From: JASSUD01 sp031963045
GTDB lineage: Bacteria; Pseudomonadota; Gammaproteobacteria; Burkholderiales; Burkholderiaceae
NCBI GenBank assembly: GCA_031963045.1
Contig: JASSUK010000004.1
Location: forward strand, 1 to 64,000
Direction of reading: 5' to 3'
Length of the DNA: 64,000 nt
How positions within the stretch are numbered: the first letter of the stretch is position 1; each line of letters opens with the position of its first letter. The notes under the pieces are model-generated. The model was not told the DNA's origin and did no database searches. It was given only the letters and a program-made list of their open reading frames with translations. Positions 53,366-62,179 of this stretch are shown here, in pieces. Made by a program: the position numbers and the translations under genes.

Positions 53366-53412
53366 ACATGCAAAAAAAACGCTAGTTTATTTTTTAGCGT
53401 TTTTTTGCATGT
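53366..53412 (+). terminator. Intrinsic terminator of the chaperone gene
   Basis: ACATGCAAAAAAAACGCTA pairs with TAGCG, a T run and GCATGT (one bulged base). It lies 20 bp past the stop codon. Confidence 0.8.
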
Positions 53413-53543
53413 ATAGAAAGTACCGCCCTATTTCACTAGTGATACTATATAAATTTATACCCTGCACCCTAATTTTATATTTATTTACAATACCACCGTT
53501 TCGCATTAAAAAAATGATTATTTTTTTTAAATTACTTCATTTT

Positions 53544-54065
53544 TCACTTAGTTAGATGGACCATAGCTTTAGATCCTTGCTCAATTAAATTCAACTGCGA
53601 AATGAGAAAATCCAACATCGTCTTATCTATTCCCTCACGCATTTTTATTTCTTTTTTTAAATTATGCAGCGCTTTCTCATCTTCAGCGCTTAAAAGAAGA
53701 GATCTTTTTGGATCACTATTTATATTCGTTATTTCTTTCAGCAATTCTTCTGGGCCCATTTCCCCACTTCTAAATTTATTCGTGAGTTCATTTAACTTGC
53801 CTGCCAATGTAGGCTGACTGTTTGCATGCGAAACATTTTGACTTGAAGCCACTTGATTACTATGGATACGCTGGCCAGTAGCATTACGAACTTGCAACGG
53901 CTTCCTGTCATGTACTGGAGTAGTATCGTTTGGCAATCCAGCCAGGCAACCTGTAGAATGTCTCCTTTGAAGCCGCGGCTTAGTGCCAGCTGGAGTCGGC
54001 GTGTTACTAGCACCATGAGGATTGACTGTACTGGTACTACTACTTATGTTAGGTTTATCAAACAT
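53544..54065 (-). CDS. Candidate type III effector, hrpII-box controlled
   Basis: A 173-residue protein of unknown family. Residues 1-90 are Ser/Thr/Asn/Pro-rich and disordered with no signal peptide, as in secreted effectors. Residues ~95-170 form helices (LAGKLNELTNKFRSGEMGPE, KALHNLKKEIKMREGI). The N terminus begins MFDK, as does the candidate effector at 44404. ATG 54065 is preceded by GGGAGAG. A perfect TTCGC-N15-TTCGC box lies 122 bp upstream. It is AT-rich relative to core genes. Confidence 0.65.
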   Translation of the reverse strand: MFDKPNISSSTSTVNPHGASNTPTPAGTKPRLQRRHSTGCLAGLPNDTTPVHDRKPLQVRNATGQRIHSNQVASSQNVSHANSQPTLAGKLNELTNKFRSGEMGPEELLKEITNINSDPKRSLLLSAEDEKALHNLKKEIKMREGIDKTMLDFLISQLNLIEQGSKAMVHLTK

Positions 54066-54186
54066 CTTCACTCTCCCTAGAATAAATTATCATGCTTTAT
54101 CCCATTTCTATTTCACACGGTTCAAAACCGCTATACATGGATATATAGAGTTATACGTAAATGCATGGCACACCTCTATACTAAAA

Positions 54187-54211
54187 GCGAAAATTTGATT
54201 TCTTTTGCGAA
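54187..54211 (-). promoter_or_regulatory. Perfect PIP/hrpII box for the 173-residue gene
   Basis: Read on the minus strand it is TTCGC, 15 bp, TTCGC: a perfect plant-inducible-promoter box and a perfect HrpB hrpII box (TTCG-N16-TTCG). The TATAAC-like sequence about 31 bp downstream could be the -10. It implies control by the HrpB-like activator at 60015. Confidence 0.85.
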
Positions 54212-54310
54212 AAGCCAAGCCATTATTTAAAAAGTATGGATCTGATATCTATTACCACCTCAAATTAACTATACAAAAACCGTAAAAAATATTCATCCGC
54301 ACACAGTAAA

Positions 54311-54335
54311 TTCGCTACTCCACCCCTATTTTCGT
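54311..54335 (+). promoter_or_regulatory. Perfect hrpII box for the 1285-residue gene
   Basis: TTCGC (54311-54315), 15 bp, TTCGT (54331-54335) matches TTCG-N16-TTCG exactly. CAATAT (54369-54374), a YANNNT-type -10, lies about 33 bp further on, 40 bp before the ATG. Confidence 0.85.
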
Positions 54336-54413
54336 TTTACCACACTAACCACCCTGCAATATTAAAGACAATATCGTCATAGATTTATTTCTGCCACTCG
54401 GCTATCTCGGTGT

Positions 54414-57400
54414 ATGGACACCGAACTGGGTGGGCTGGAAAACATCATGACGGAAGAACATCTTGGGCTAGAAACAGGCCCCACTCTGCACTTTCCTGCA
54501 ACTCCTGAAGAACTGGCTGCAGATACTCCACACGCATTACATACAGCACAGGCACCTGGGCAATCTAGTACGGAACGCTCTCACAGAAACCATCTTCTTG
54601 CTGGCCATGAAGAATTGAGTGCATTAGATACAGATCATCCTCATGCACCCACGACTTCTTTTGCTAATCATTATCACGACACTTCTTTTGCGCCAACCTC
54701 CACACCGCATTTACTAAGCCATTCTCAATCTAGTGCCAGCACACTATTTTCCACGCCGCTGGCACACCATTGCGCCGAGCCACCTCAGCATATTTTTGAG
54801 ACACCTTCTGTAGCATCACAGACTACTCCTATGCAGCCTGTGCCACAGGGTAATGGCCAAGCTATTCCACGCTTTGGACGCTACTCCACGCATATACGAG
54901 AGGCTGCTCGCCGTCTTTTTTTCCGTAAAAAGACAGAGGAAGCAGAAAAAAATATCAAAGTGGCAGAAACCGCTTTAACAGAGGAAGAGACTGGTTTTGA
55001 AAACTATGTAACAACACTTCTTAAAAAACAACCTTTTTATAAAGAAGCTAGGCATATAGATAATCACCATATACAAGAAGCCATCGCACTTAAAGAGAGC
55101 TTGCTGCTTCTCTTATCCGCTTCTAAAAAATTACATACAGATAGAAGTACTTCTACTCAACAGGCATTACCGACTCCTCACCCAAGCGCCACACCTACGC
55201 GTTCATCCAGCACTACTTCTTCAATCACTCTATCCTCAGTCAAACAATATGTATTGACCAATGCAACAGACAAAAAGATCCTTTCACGACCAGCTGCACT
55301 GGCGCTTATTAGTACTACGATACAAGTATGTGAAGGAGATGCCGCACTAGCACAATCGGTACTCAAAAGATTGGCAGAACCTTTATGTCACTTTGCACAA
55401 GCAATAAAAAATGATGACGAGATAGAGTCGGCGGATCAGAAGGCAGCAAAACTCAACCATCTTTTTTATGAAGAACAATCTTCTTTTATTAAAGGATTGG
55501 TGGATCCTGTTGCCAAAGAACGTATCGAAAAAGCAGCGCTACACTGCGCCCAGCAGCTGGCCAACACACGTAGCGTAGGACTTGCACCTCTACTTGCTCT
55601 GCAATGTAATAAACGTGAAGAGGAACTGGATTTAACTGGGCGTACCCAAGAAGCAGCGCTAATGGTGTATTTACAAACCGGCGCCACTTTGAAATTGCAG
55701 CCCAGAGAGGAGAAAGAGGAAGTAAACACGGCGAGGGGTCAGGCTCAGCTAGCTAATCTTGCAGCCAAAAAAATACTGATTGCCTGCGCAAGAGGAGAAG
55801 AGGCAACATTAGAAGAAGAGAAGAAGCCATTAGAAAACGAGGCACAAACAGAAAAGGGAGCTCCATCCCATACCTTATCTATTGAGGAATGGACTGCCTA
55901 CCTAACTTGGCAATGGGGATACGATGACCCGCAGCCTAAAGCTGCATTGGATAACGCTGTACGCCGCGTTTTAAAAGCCAATACTACGTGGATAGACCGC
56001 GCAGAAAAACTGCGTGAGCCTGCTATCAGGCTTAAAGAAGCCAAACGTCAGGTAAAGGAAAAAGGATGGTATACGCCCACGGCAATAAAAGAGCGCCTCC
56101 AAGCCCAACGCGCTATTTTTAAAGCGTACCAGCCACAAATGCATCCTAGTGGACATAATAAAACGCCTTATTGGCTGCCTCGAAAAATATTCTTTAGTGA
56201 AGACCATGTTGTAGGCGCGGAGCAAAAAGTAGCGTACGGCAAAGCGATTAATACCGCCATACTAAATCTATATACCGAACTTTCTACACAGCTTGAACAA
56301 TTACAGTACAAGCCACTCTCTGAGCAAGCACCCAACCACAGCAAACTTTTGGCGGATACCGCTTTTGCTTGCGCCAAATTAAAGGTTTGGCGTGAAATAA
56401 AAGAAAAAGGAGAAGGGCCAACTAGTGTTGCAAGCACTGATACTGCACAGTATATTTTTAAGACTGTAGAGAGGTTAATCTCTAGCCCACCATCTGAAGC
56501 AGGATATGCATATTTTCTTGAGCATAAAGCCGAATATAAAAAAGAATTACTCCGCTCTTGGATCCCCTTTCTTTCTAAGCCTGTATTTTTCAGTGTGGAG
56601 AAAATGGAGGCGCTTGCAAGCACCCATTTTGGCTCCTCTTCTGATGCGCTAAACGAATTTAATACCACCCTTCATGAAGCGCTCAAACACTCCCGCGCAG
56701 CGCCTGTCTTAGAAGCCCGTGAAGCACTTAAAGCAGCTAAGGTTGCAGCGCAAGAAGTGCCTGTTTATTTACAAGCACGCAATAAGGCTTTTCTAAAAAA
56801 CACCCTCCCAGGCAGCAGTCATGCCACCTCCAATGGAAATTTAAGCGGCTTCATTACGGGGCCGTATCTCCCTACCTCCTTCCCCAATTTATTGCCCAGC
56901 ATAGAAATAGGAGCGGAATATGGCCGAAGTGCTAGTGCACAAATCACCGTACGTGAAGACAGCTTTGGTATGGCCTGGGGAAGCAAGTTGGAGAAACAAT
57001 TTCAGCTAGGAGCAGGTGTGTATTTCAATTTTCTAAAAGCCACACTGGGCCCTATTAGAGTATCGCTAGGCGCATCCGCTAGCGTAGGCGTGAAATGGAA
57101 TAAGCAATACCGTCATAACACTATCCTAGATACCCAATATAGCCCTCAGGTAATAGGTAATGAAACGCAAAAAAAAGAAGAGCGCGACACAAAAACGGAT
57201 GAAACGCTACAACTGCTATCAGAAGCAGTAGAAAAAACCCGTGACGCTCTTCCAGAGCGCGCCGATGGCCATGAAGCCCACTACGCACACCGCCAAACTT
57301 TTTTGCACCACTTCACGCGCGCATGCTTCGATAAGCCTTATATCTCGCTCAGCGAGCAGGTTACGCAAAATACAAAAATCACTAACACGCTGGCACTACA

Positions 57401-58271
57401 AACCAGTGCTTATATTGGACCAAGCGCCTACCCAAACTCACCGAGCGCTGGACTTCTGGGAGGCATCTATCTAGAAGCAACCCCACATAACACCAGCCAT
57501 ACCGACCATATTCAACGTGGACAGCATCAGCAACAGTCCAGCAGTAAAGAAACTGGACACCAGGGCAAAGCGACTTTCTCGCTAGCCGCTTTCTTTCCCA
57601 CTATTCCAATACGTGTGCCTGCTCGCGTAGATGGAGCCAGGCTGCCGATTGTGCGACGGCTCTCTCTGATAGATCTGATGGATAAAACGCTCTGGCACCG
57701 CAATAGAAAAACCCGTTTAGAACATTCTTTTAACAGCAAACAACTACAGCCTACGCCAACCTCTTTGCTGGTCGTTGTGAAGCGACCCAGTTTTACAACA
57801 GGGTGGTTCAATAGATTAGACAAAGAGGTGAAGCTTACCTGGGAAGAACGTTATGGCGCTGAAAAGATAGAGCAATTACTTGCTCAGTGCACCCCTGAAC
57901 CCAAAGGCACTTGGGTATTGCGTGAGCGCTTTGCATTGCGTGAAGAGTATGCAGATGCAGTCTGTCTACACAGGACAGACCTAGAGGTTTCTACAGCACG
58001 ATTAGAGAGCCTACAAGCAGCGCATCGAAGCAAACGAAAAAAATCAGAAATACAAACTCTAAAAGCCCATATCAACGCCCTTTCTAGCCGAATCCAGCAG
58101 ATCTATGAAGGTCCCTCGTGGGAGCCTGTAGGCCTTGAAGTCGATCTGATAACCGATAAATCACGGTTTAGAGGCCTGAATATGCTGCTCAAAATGCAAC
58201 GCCAGGAAAATGAAACAGTAGTGGAACGTAGAGCTTCTCTCAAGCCTGTCGAAACATCCACTTCCGTATAA
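54414..58271 (+). CDS. Giant candidate type III effector, 1285 residues
   Basis: I do not recognise this protein. Residues 1-170 are disordered, rich in His/Thr/Ser/Pro, with no signal peptide. Residues ~175-800 are predominantly helical and charged (Glu/Lys/Ala), with RRLFFRKKTEEAEK near 170. Residues ~825-900 are Gly/Ala/Ser-rich and beta-like (SIEIGAEYGRSASAQI, IRVSLGASASVGVKW), followed by helices and a coiled coil near 1195-1230. The layout is compatible with large Ralstonia-type effectors but no diagnostic motif is seen. A perfect hrpII box precedes it. The start is ATG 54414; ATG 54447 is an alternative. The GNAT gene follows at 65 bp. Confidence 0.7.
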   Translation: MDTELGGLENIMTEEHLGLETGPTLHFPATPEELAADTPHALHTAQAPGQSSTERSHRNHLLAGHEELSALDTDHPHAPTTSFANHYHDTSFAPTSTPHLLSHSQSSASTLFSTPLAHHCAEPPQHIFETPSVASQTTPMQPVPQGNGQAIPRFGRYSTHIREAARRLFFRKKTEEAEKNIKVAETALTEEETGFENYVTTLLKKQPFYKEARHIDNHHIQEAIALKESLLLLLSASKKLHTDRSTSTQQALPTPHPSATPTRSSSTTSSITLSSVKQYVLTNATDKKILSRPAALALISTTIQVCEGDAALAQSVLKRLAEPLCHFAQAIKNDDEIESADQKAAKLNHLFYEEQSSFIKGLVDPVAKERIEKAALHCAQQLANTRSVGLAPLLALQCNKREEELDLTGRTQEAALMVYLQTGATLKLQPREEKEEVNTARGQAQLANLAAKKILIACARGEEATLEEEKKPLENEAQTEKGAPSHTLSIEEWTAYLTWQWGYDDPQPKAALDNAVRRVLKANTTWIDRAEKLREPAIRLKEAKRQVKEKGWYTPTAIKERLQAQRAIFKAYQPQMHPSGHNKTPYWLPRKIFFSEDHVVGAEQKVAYGKAINTAILNLYTELSTQLEQLQYKPLSEQAPNHSKLLADTAFACAKLKVWREIKEKGEGPTSVASTDTAQYIFKTVERLISSPPSEAGYAYFLEHKAEYKKELLRSWIPFLSKPVFFSVEKMEALASTHFGSSSDALNEFNTTLHEALKHSRAAPVLEAREALKAAKVAAQEVPVYLQARNKAFLKNTLPGSSHATSNGNLSGFITGPYLPTSFPNLLPSIEIGAEYGRSASAQITVREDSFGMAWGSKLEKQFQLGAGVYFNFLKATLGPIRVSLGASASVGVKWNKQYRHNTILDTQYSPQVIGNETQKKEERDTKTDETLQLLSEAVEKTRDALPERADGHEAHYAHRQTFLHHFTRACFDKPYISLSEQVTQNTKITNTLALQTSAYIGPSAYPNSPSAGLLGGIYLEATPHNTSHTDHIQRGQHQQQSSSKETGHQGKATFSLAAFFPTIPIRVPARVDGARLPIVRRLSLIDLMDKTLWHRNRKTRLEHSFNSKQLQPTPTSLLVVVKRPSFTTGWFNRLDKEVKLTWEERYGAEKIEQLLAQCTPEPKGTWVLRERFALREEYADAVCLHRTDLEVSTARLESLQAAHRSKRKKSEIQTLKAHINALSSRIQQIYEGPSWEPVGLEVDLITDKSRFRGLNMLLKMQRQENETVVERRASLKPVETSTSV

Positions 58272-58336
58272 AAAATGTCTGAAAACCTTTTATCAAATAA
58301 ATATTTTTTAACTAATGAATGCCAGGAGTGTATTGC

Positions 58337-59020
58337 ATGGAAATTTTCTCCCCCCCAGTTTGCTTTGATACTCCTCATGCTATAGCACGTCCGTTGATGC
58401 TAAGAGATGCTCCTAGGCTATTTACAGACGTGTTGAGCGACCCTGCAGTCATGCGAAATATTGGCAATAAAATGCATACTTCCATCGATGACACTAAAAA
58501 ATACATCGAATGCTGTGAACGGGGCTGGAATAGCCATTTCATGCATATGTGGGTAGTAGAGCATAAAACATCTGGACGTATTCTCGGGCTTATAAAACAA
58601 CAAGCTGAGCTACCTCGTGTAGAGGTGGGCGTTATATCTGTAAAAAATCTTACTCTACGAAACCGCCACGCGTTTTTTAATATGTTGGCGCATATGACAG
58701 ACTGGACCATCACTCAGCCCTGCGTACATTATCTCTACGTCTATTCAGATCCCAATAGCCAGTCTGCATATATGGCTGAACACTGTGGATTCCAACTCGA
58801 AGCACGCCTTTCCAACTGGGACAGCCGCCCTAATAGAGGCCTGGCTAGTGTACCGATACATCTCTACGGTGTTGCTCGCCCTTTTACCAATTTGGTGCAC
58901 TTTTTGCATTACACCTGGTTCAAAAACTCAAAACAAGCATCTACTTTGCTTTCTCGTTCGTTGTTACCTCCTCCTTTGGAGGTGCCGCAGCAAAGCATCA
59001 TCCCTCTCCATTCTTTCTGA
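58337..59020 (+). CDS. GNAT family N-acetyltransferase
   Basis: A 227-residue GNAT (RimJ/RimL-like) acetyltransferase. It has the N-terminal RPLMLRDAPRLF strand-helix, the middle MWVVEHKTSGRILGLIK and the C-terminal DPNSQSAYMAEHCGFQLEA, which matches the usual motif A/B region (N-x-x-S-x-x-v-x-e-k-x-GF). The target is unknown; a modifier of effectors, ribosomal proteins or a small molecule are options. AGGAG precedes ATG 58337. It is likely co-transcribed with the 1285-residue gene under the hrpII box. Confidence 0.75.
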   Translation: MEIFSPPVCFDTPHAIARPLMLRDAPRLFTDVLSDPAVMRNIGNKMHTSIDDTKKYIECCERGWNSHFMHMWVVEHKTSGRILGLIKQQAELPRVEVGVISVKNLTLRNRHAFFNMLAHMTDWTITQPCVHYLYVYSDPNSQSAYMAEHCGFQLEARLSNWDSRPNRGLASVPIHLYGVARPFTNLVHFLHYTWFKNSKQASTLLSRSLLPPPLEVPQQSIIPLHSF

Positions 59021-59159
59021 CAGATACCTATTTAACGGATTGCGAAGCTTCTTACCCACAAAGAAGGACTCAAGCAATTGCTGAAAAGGCGCAGGCTTGC
59101 GAAGGTATATACCTGGAAAACAACCGCTTTATGCGGTTTTTGATATGCATTGCCCTCGC

Positions 59160-59942
59160 ATGGAGAATTTTTTGAAGGTTGCTGTACTAACCAAAAACGA
59201 GCGCTTATTTAAGCTGACTTGCGATGCCTTTTTAAGAGAAGAGGTGCTGTGCGTATGCTTTGCTGACGATCAGGCTTTGGTACGTGAGTTGCCTCGACAA
59301 TCTTTTGAGCTGCTTATCGTAGATGCGCACCATCACGACTTCACACCGTATCGCCCTTTGAATGCATGGCGCGAGTGCTACGGTGACCGACGCACTCCTA
59401 TCATCGTGGTAGGGCTCTTTTTTAATCAAGAAGGGAGCAAGGAAATGCTTGCCACGCAGGCAGATGACTTCATATTTGGGCCACTTAACCCAAGCGAACT
59501 CCATGCTCGCGCATACCGATTGTTATCTCGTGATGCGCAGCGCGAAAAAACGCGCACACAGATTAGAGAACAAGGTTACACGCTCGATAAAAACCAGAAT
59601 GCGGTCTTTTTTGAGGGAGAGCGCATTCGCTTAACTGCGCGTGAATTTGCTATTGCCTGGCTTTTTTTCTCTCACCCTGGACATTTTTTCAGTCGCCAAA
59701 AGCTAGCCGAGACTATCTGGGGCAATTCGGAAGAGGTCGTGGGGCGCACCTTAGAACAACATATTTACAAATTACGCAAAAAGCTAGGACTGACTGAGCA
59801 CTCTCGTGTGCAGCTGCACACGCTTTACGCTTTTGGATATCGCCTAAATATAGAAGTAGCAGTCAGTGCAAAAACACAATGCAGTCAAGAAATGGCTACA
59901 GAAGATTGTCAGGCTAAAGAATTACACATTGCCCGTACATAA
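59160..59942 (+). CDS. HrpG-like OmpR-family response regulator
   Basis: A 260-residue two-component regulator. The receiver domain (~1-115) has the putative phospho-acceptor Asp55 in LLIVDAHHH; the usual lysine region is weakly conserved, as in HrpG. The C-terminal winged helix (~145-235) has RLTAREFAIAWLFF, TLEQHIYKLRKKLGL and YAFGYRLN. In Ralstonia and Xanthomonas HrpG switches on hrpB/hrpX. The next gene here is the HrpB-like activator 72 bp downstream, which supports the role. No histidine kinase is adjacent. An ATG at 59145 is an alternative start. Confidence 0.8.
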   Translation: MENFLKVAVLTKNERLFKLTCDAFLREEVLCVCFADDQALVRELPRQSFELLIVDAHHHDFTPYRPLNAWRECYGDRRTPIIVVGLFFNQEGSKEMLATQADDFIFGPLNPSELHARAYRLLSRDAQREKTRTQIREQGYTLDKNQNAVFFEGERIRLTAREFAIAWLFFSHPGHFFSRQKLAETIWGNSEEVVGRTLEQHIYKLRKKLGLTEHSRVQLHTLYAFGYRLNIEVAVSAKTQCSQEMATEDCQAKELHIART

Positions 59943-60014
59943 GCATCTGGACCTATCTACCGCTCGTCTCATAAAAAACATAACCATTTATTACATATTC
60001 ATTAAGGAAAGGGC

Positions 60015-61445
60015 ATGTTCTGGACTGTTTACTTTCCAATGATTTCGGTGCTGAGCTTTGAAGCCGCCCACCCCATGCTCAAAGAACTGATTTTTGATGC
60101 TAGCGTGCACGAAGCTTTTGTATTTTCAAACCGACATGTGGACGATGCGCAAGCGCATGCATCACTCAGCACGCTCTCTGAAACGTTAAGAATTAGCGGC
60201 GATTTACAGCTCTCATTAGGCCGCCTTGAGGAAGCCGAAGAAAGCTTGCGCAAATCGAATCGATTGATCCGTCACGATAAAGCACTATTACGTGTCCAGT
60301 CCTGTCGCAATACTGGATGGCAAGCGTTTTTTCTCAATCGCCCCAGTACGGCTTTGAGTTGTTTTACCCGTTTACTGACTGAGCATGATCTAGCCGTATC
60401 TAGCCGGCTTGAAGCGCTATGCGGCGTTATTTTTATCTTACATGCACAAGGATACTTCAATGAAGCTTGGCAGTATTTAGATGAAATGGTCTTGCTAGCA
60501 CGCCAAGAAGGCGGAGAAACATGGCAGCAACTCGCTCATGCAATACGCATTGACTTCACTACGCAATATACCTTGCGCCAGTCTCCGCGTTTTTCAGATC
60601 ATATTTTCTCGCAAGTGTGCTTAGCCAATTTTATGGCCCCTCCTTTGGGTCATTACGGAGATATCGATGCCATGCCGCGCCTCTTGCGTCAACGTATTCA
60701 ATATCTATTACAACTTCGCCATCTCTCTACAGGCAATTTTGCAGCCGCTGAGCGATTACAAAACCATTTAAGTTGGGCCATGGGTGCAGAGCTTGAGCAT
60801 TATCAGCAAGCATTGCGCATTGAAATTGCGCTGGCAGCACTAGCTGCGGATGCCTCGCGCCTCGCTCAAAACTCATTGGATCTGAATCATTTTGGCCAAG
60901 GCCAAGCCCAATACGCATCGATTCGCAATAATTTTGAATACTTTTACTGCTTGGCTAAAGCCGCGCAACAAACTGGCCGTCTGGATGAAGCACTGAACCA
61001 TTACAGCCGCTATGCACTGCTTTCCATGCAATCGATGCGCACTTTCACCCTTCCACCCGACTTTCGCCAACCCAAACGCAGCAACATCAAAACGGCTGCC
61101 CCGTCAGACGATTTCTCAGCCCGCCTGCCCGGCAAATATCGACGCGCTTATAACTATCTTATCGACAACCTAAGCCGTGCTGATTTATCTGTTCGCGAAG
61201 TGGCTGCGCATATCGGTGTAACCGAGCGCGCCTTACAGTTGACTTTCAAAACCCATGTTGGCCTCTCTCCCACAGAGGTTATTCGCCGCCAGCGCATGGA
61301 ACGCATACGTAGTGCATTATTAAATGAAAGTGGGATATCGATTGCAGATGTGGCAGAGAAATGGGGCGTTCAAAACCGCTCCACGCTGGTAAATAGTTAC
61401 CGTAAGGAATTTCATGAGGCGCCTTCTGATACTTTATTGCGCTAA
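60015..61445 (+). CDS. HrpB-like AraC-family activator of type III secretion
   Basis: A 476-residue regulator, essentially the same length as Ralstonia HrpB. The N-terminal ~330 residues are TPR-like helices (LGRLEEAEESLRKSNRL, AAQQTGRLDEALNHYSRYALL). The C-terminal ~100 residues are an AraC double HTH (LSVREVAAHIGVTERALQ, ISIADVAEKWGVQNRSTL). HrpB/HrpX proteins bind PIP/hrpII boxes, three candidates of which occur in this window. AAGGAA precedes the ATG. It is probably in one operon with the HrpG-like gene. Confidence 0.85.
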   Translation: MFWTVYFPMISVLSFEAAHPMLKELIFDASVHEAFVFSNRHVDDAQAHASLSTLSETLRISGDLQLSLGRLEEAEESLRKSNRLIRHDKALLRVQSCRNTGWQAFFLNRPSTALSCFTRLLTEHDLAVSSRLEALCGVIFILHAQGYFNEAWQYLDEMVLLARQEGGETWQQLAHAIRIDFTTQYTLRQSPRFSDHIFSQVCLANFMAPPLGHYGDIDAMPRLLRQRIQYLLQLRHLSTGNFAAAERLQNHLSWAMGAELEHYQQALRIEIALAALAADASRLAQNSLDLNHFGQGQAQYASIRNNFEYFYCLAKAAQQTGRLDEALNHYSRYALLSMQSMRTFTLPPDFRQPKRSNIKTAAPSDDFSARLPGKYRRAYNYLIDNLSRADLSVREVAAHIGVTERALQLTFKTHVGLSPTEVIRRQRMERIRSALLNESGISIADVAEKWGVQNRSTLVNSYRKEFHEAPSDTLLR

Positions 61446-61463
61446 GAGGGGTTTCTTATCACG

Positions 61464-61952
61464 CTATTTTTTAAATTTTTCAGCATTTATAATATCGGCC
61501 TCTGATTGAAAATTGATTTCTTCAAGATCAATCTGCATTTCAAAATCAAATGTACCTTTTTCATCAAAAGTATCATTTTCATCAAGCTCAATTTTCATTT
61601 GAAAATCAAATTCTGATTTATTTTCACTCTCCAAATGAAAATTGTATTCTGGGTGTTGTTCTTTTAATGCAGACACATATTCATGTCCAAATTGTTTTTT
61701 ACTCTCCTCAAAATAAAATTTAGGCAAGGATTTATTAGAATTTAAGGCCTTTGCAGGAAAATTTTTGGTCTGCGGAGAATTCAATTTTTCCTGGCTCAGT
61801 GTATTTTTCTTACTCAACGCCCCCAGAATTTTCAATTTTTCAGGGAGTGTTTTACTCATTGAACTATCTTGATCGGAAGATATGGAGGCACTTTTACTTT
61901 TAGAAAGAAAATGCTTTATATTTTGCATTTTACTGGTGAAGAAGGTTTTCAT
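61464..61952 (-). CDS. Small AT-rich orphan with paired acidic motif
   Basis: A 162-residue protein of unknown family. Residues 1-85 are Ser/Lys/Asn-rich and disordered, starting MKTFFTSKMQ with no signal peptide. The C-terminal half contains an imperfect duplication: FDFQMKIELDEND and FDFEMQIDLEE, joined by a Glu/Asp-rich linker. It is very AT-rich and ends 18 bp from the hrpB-like stop codon on the opposite strand. Position and composition suggest another effector candidate, but no hrpII box was seen. Confidence 0.5.
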   Translation of the reverse strand: MKTFFTSKMQNIKHFLSKSKSASISSDQDSSMSKTLPEKLKILGALSKKNTLSQEKLNSPQTKNFPAKALNSNKSLPKFYFEESKKQFGHEYVSALKEQHPEYNFHLESENKSEFDFQMKIELDENDTFDEKGTFDFEMQIDLEEINFQSEADIINAEKFKK

Positions 61953-62123
61953 ATCTAAAATGATCCGTTATATTTTATATTTTCATGCACCATTTTAAAT
62001 TCTATACTTATGCATCCTCTTAAAAAAATAATTTAACAGGAGCAGCCATATAGAATAATATATAACTTCTTTAAACCTTACCCAGCGCCCTTCAGAAAAA
62101 AAATATCGCCATACGAAATGTAT

Positions 62124-62158
62124 AACGCAATGTCAGTCTTTCATATTGACATTGCGTT
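62124..62158. repeat. 12-bp inverted repeat downstream of dinG-like gene
   Basis: AACGCAATGTCA (62124-62135) and TGACATTGCGTT (62147-62158) are perfect inverted copies around an 11-nt loop. There is no U-tract, so termination is uncertain. Nothing else is visible in 61953-62179. Confidence 0.6.
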
Positions 62159-62179
62159 CGAATCTCCCAGTCTCCTTTA

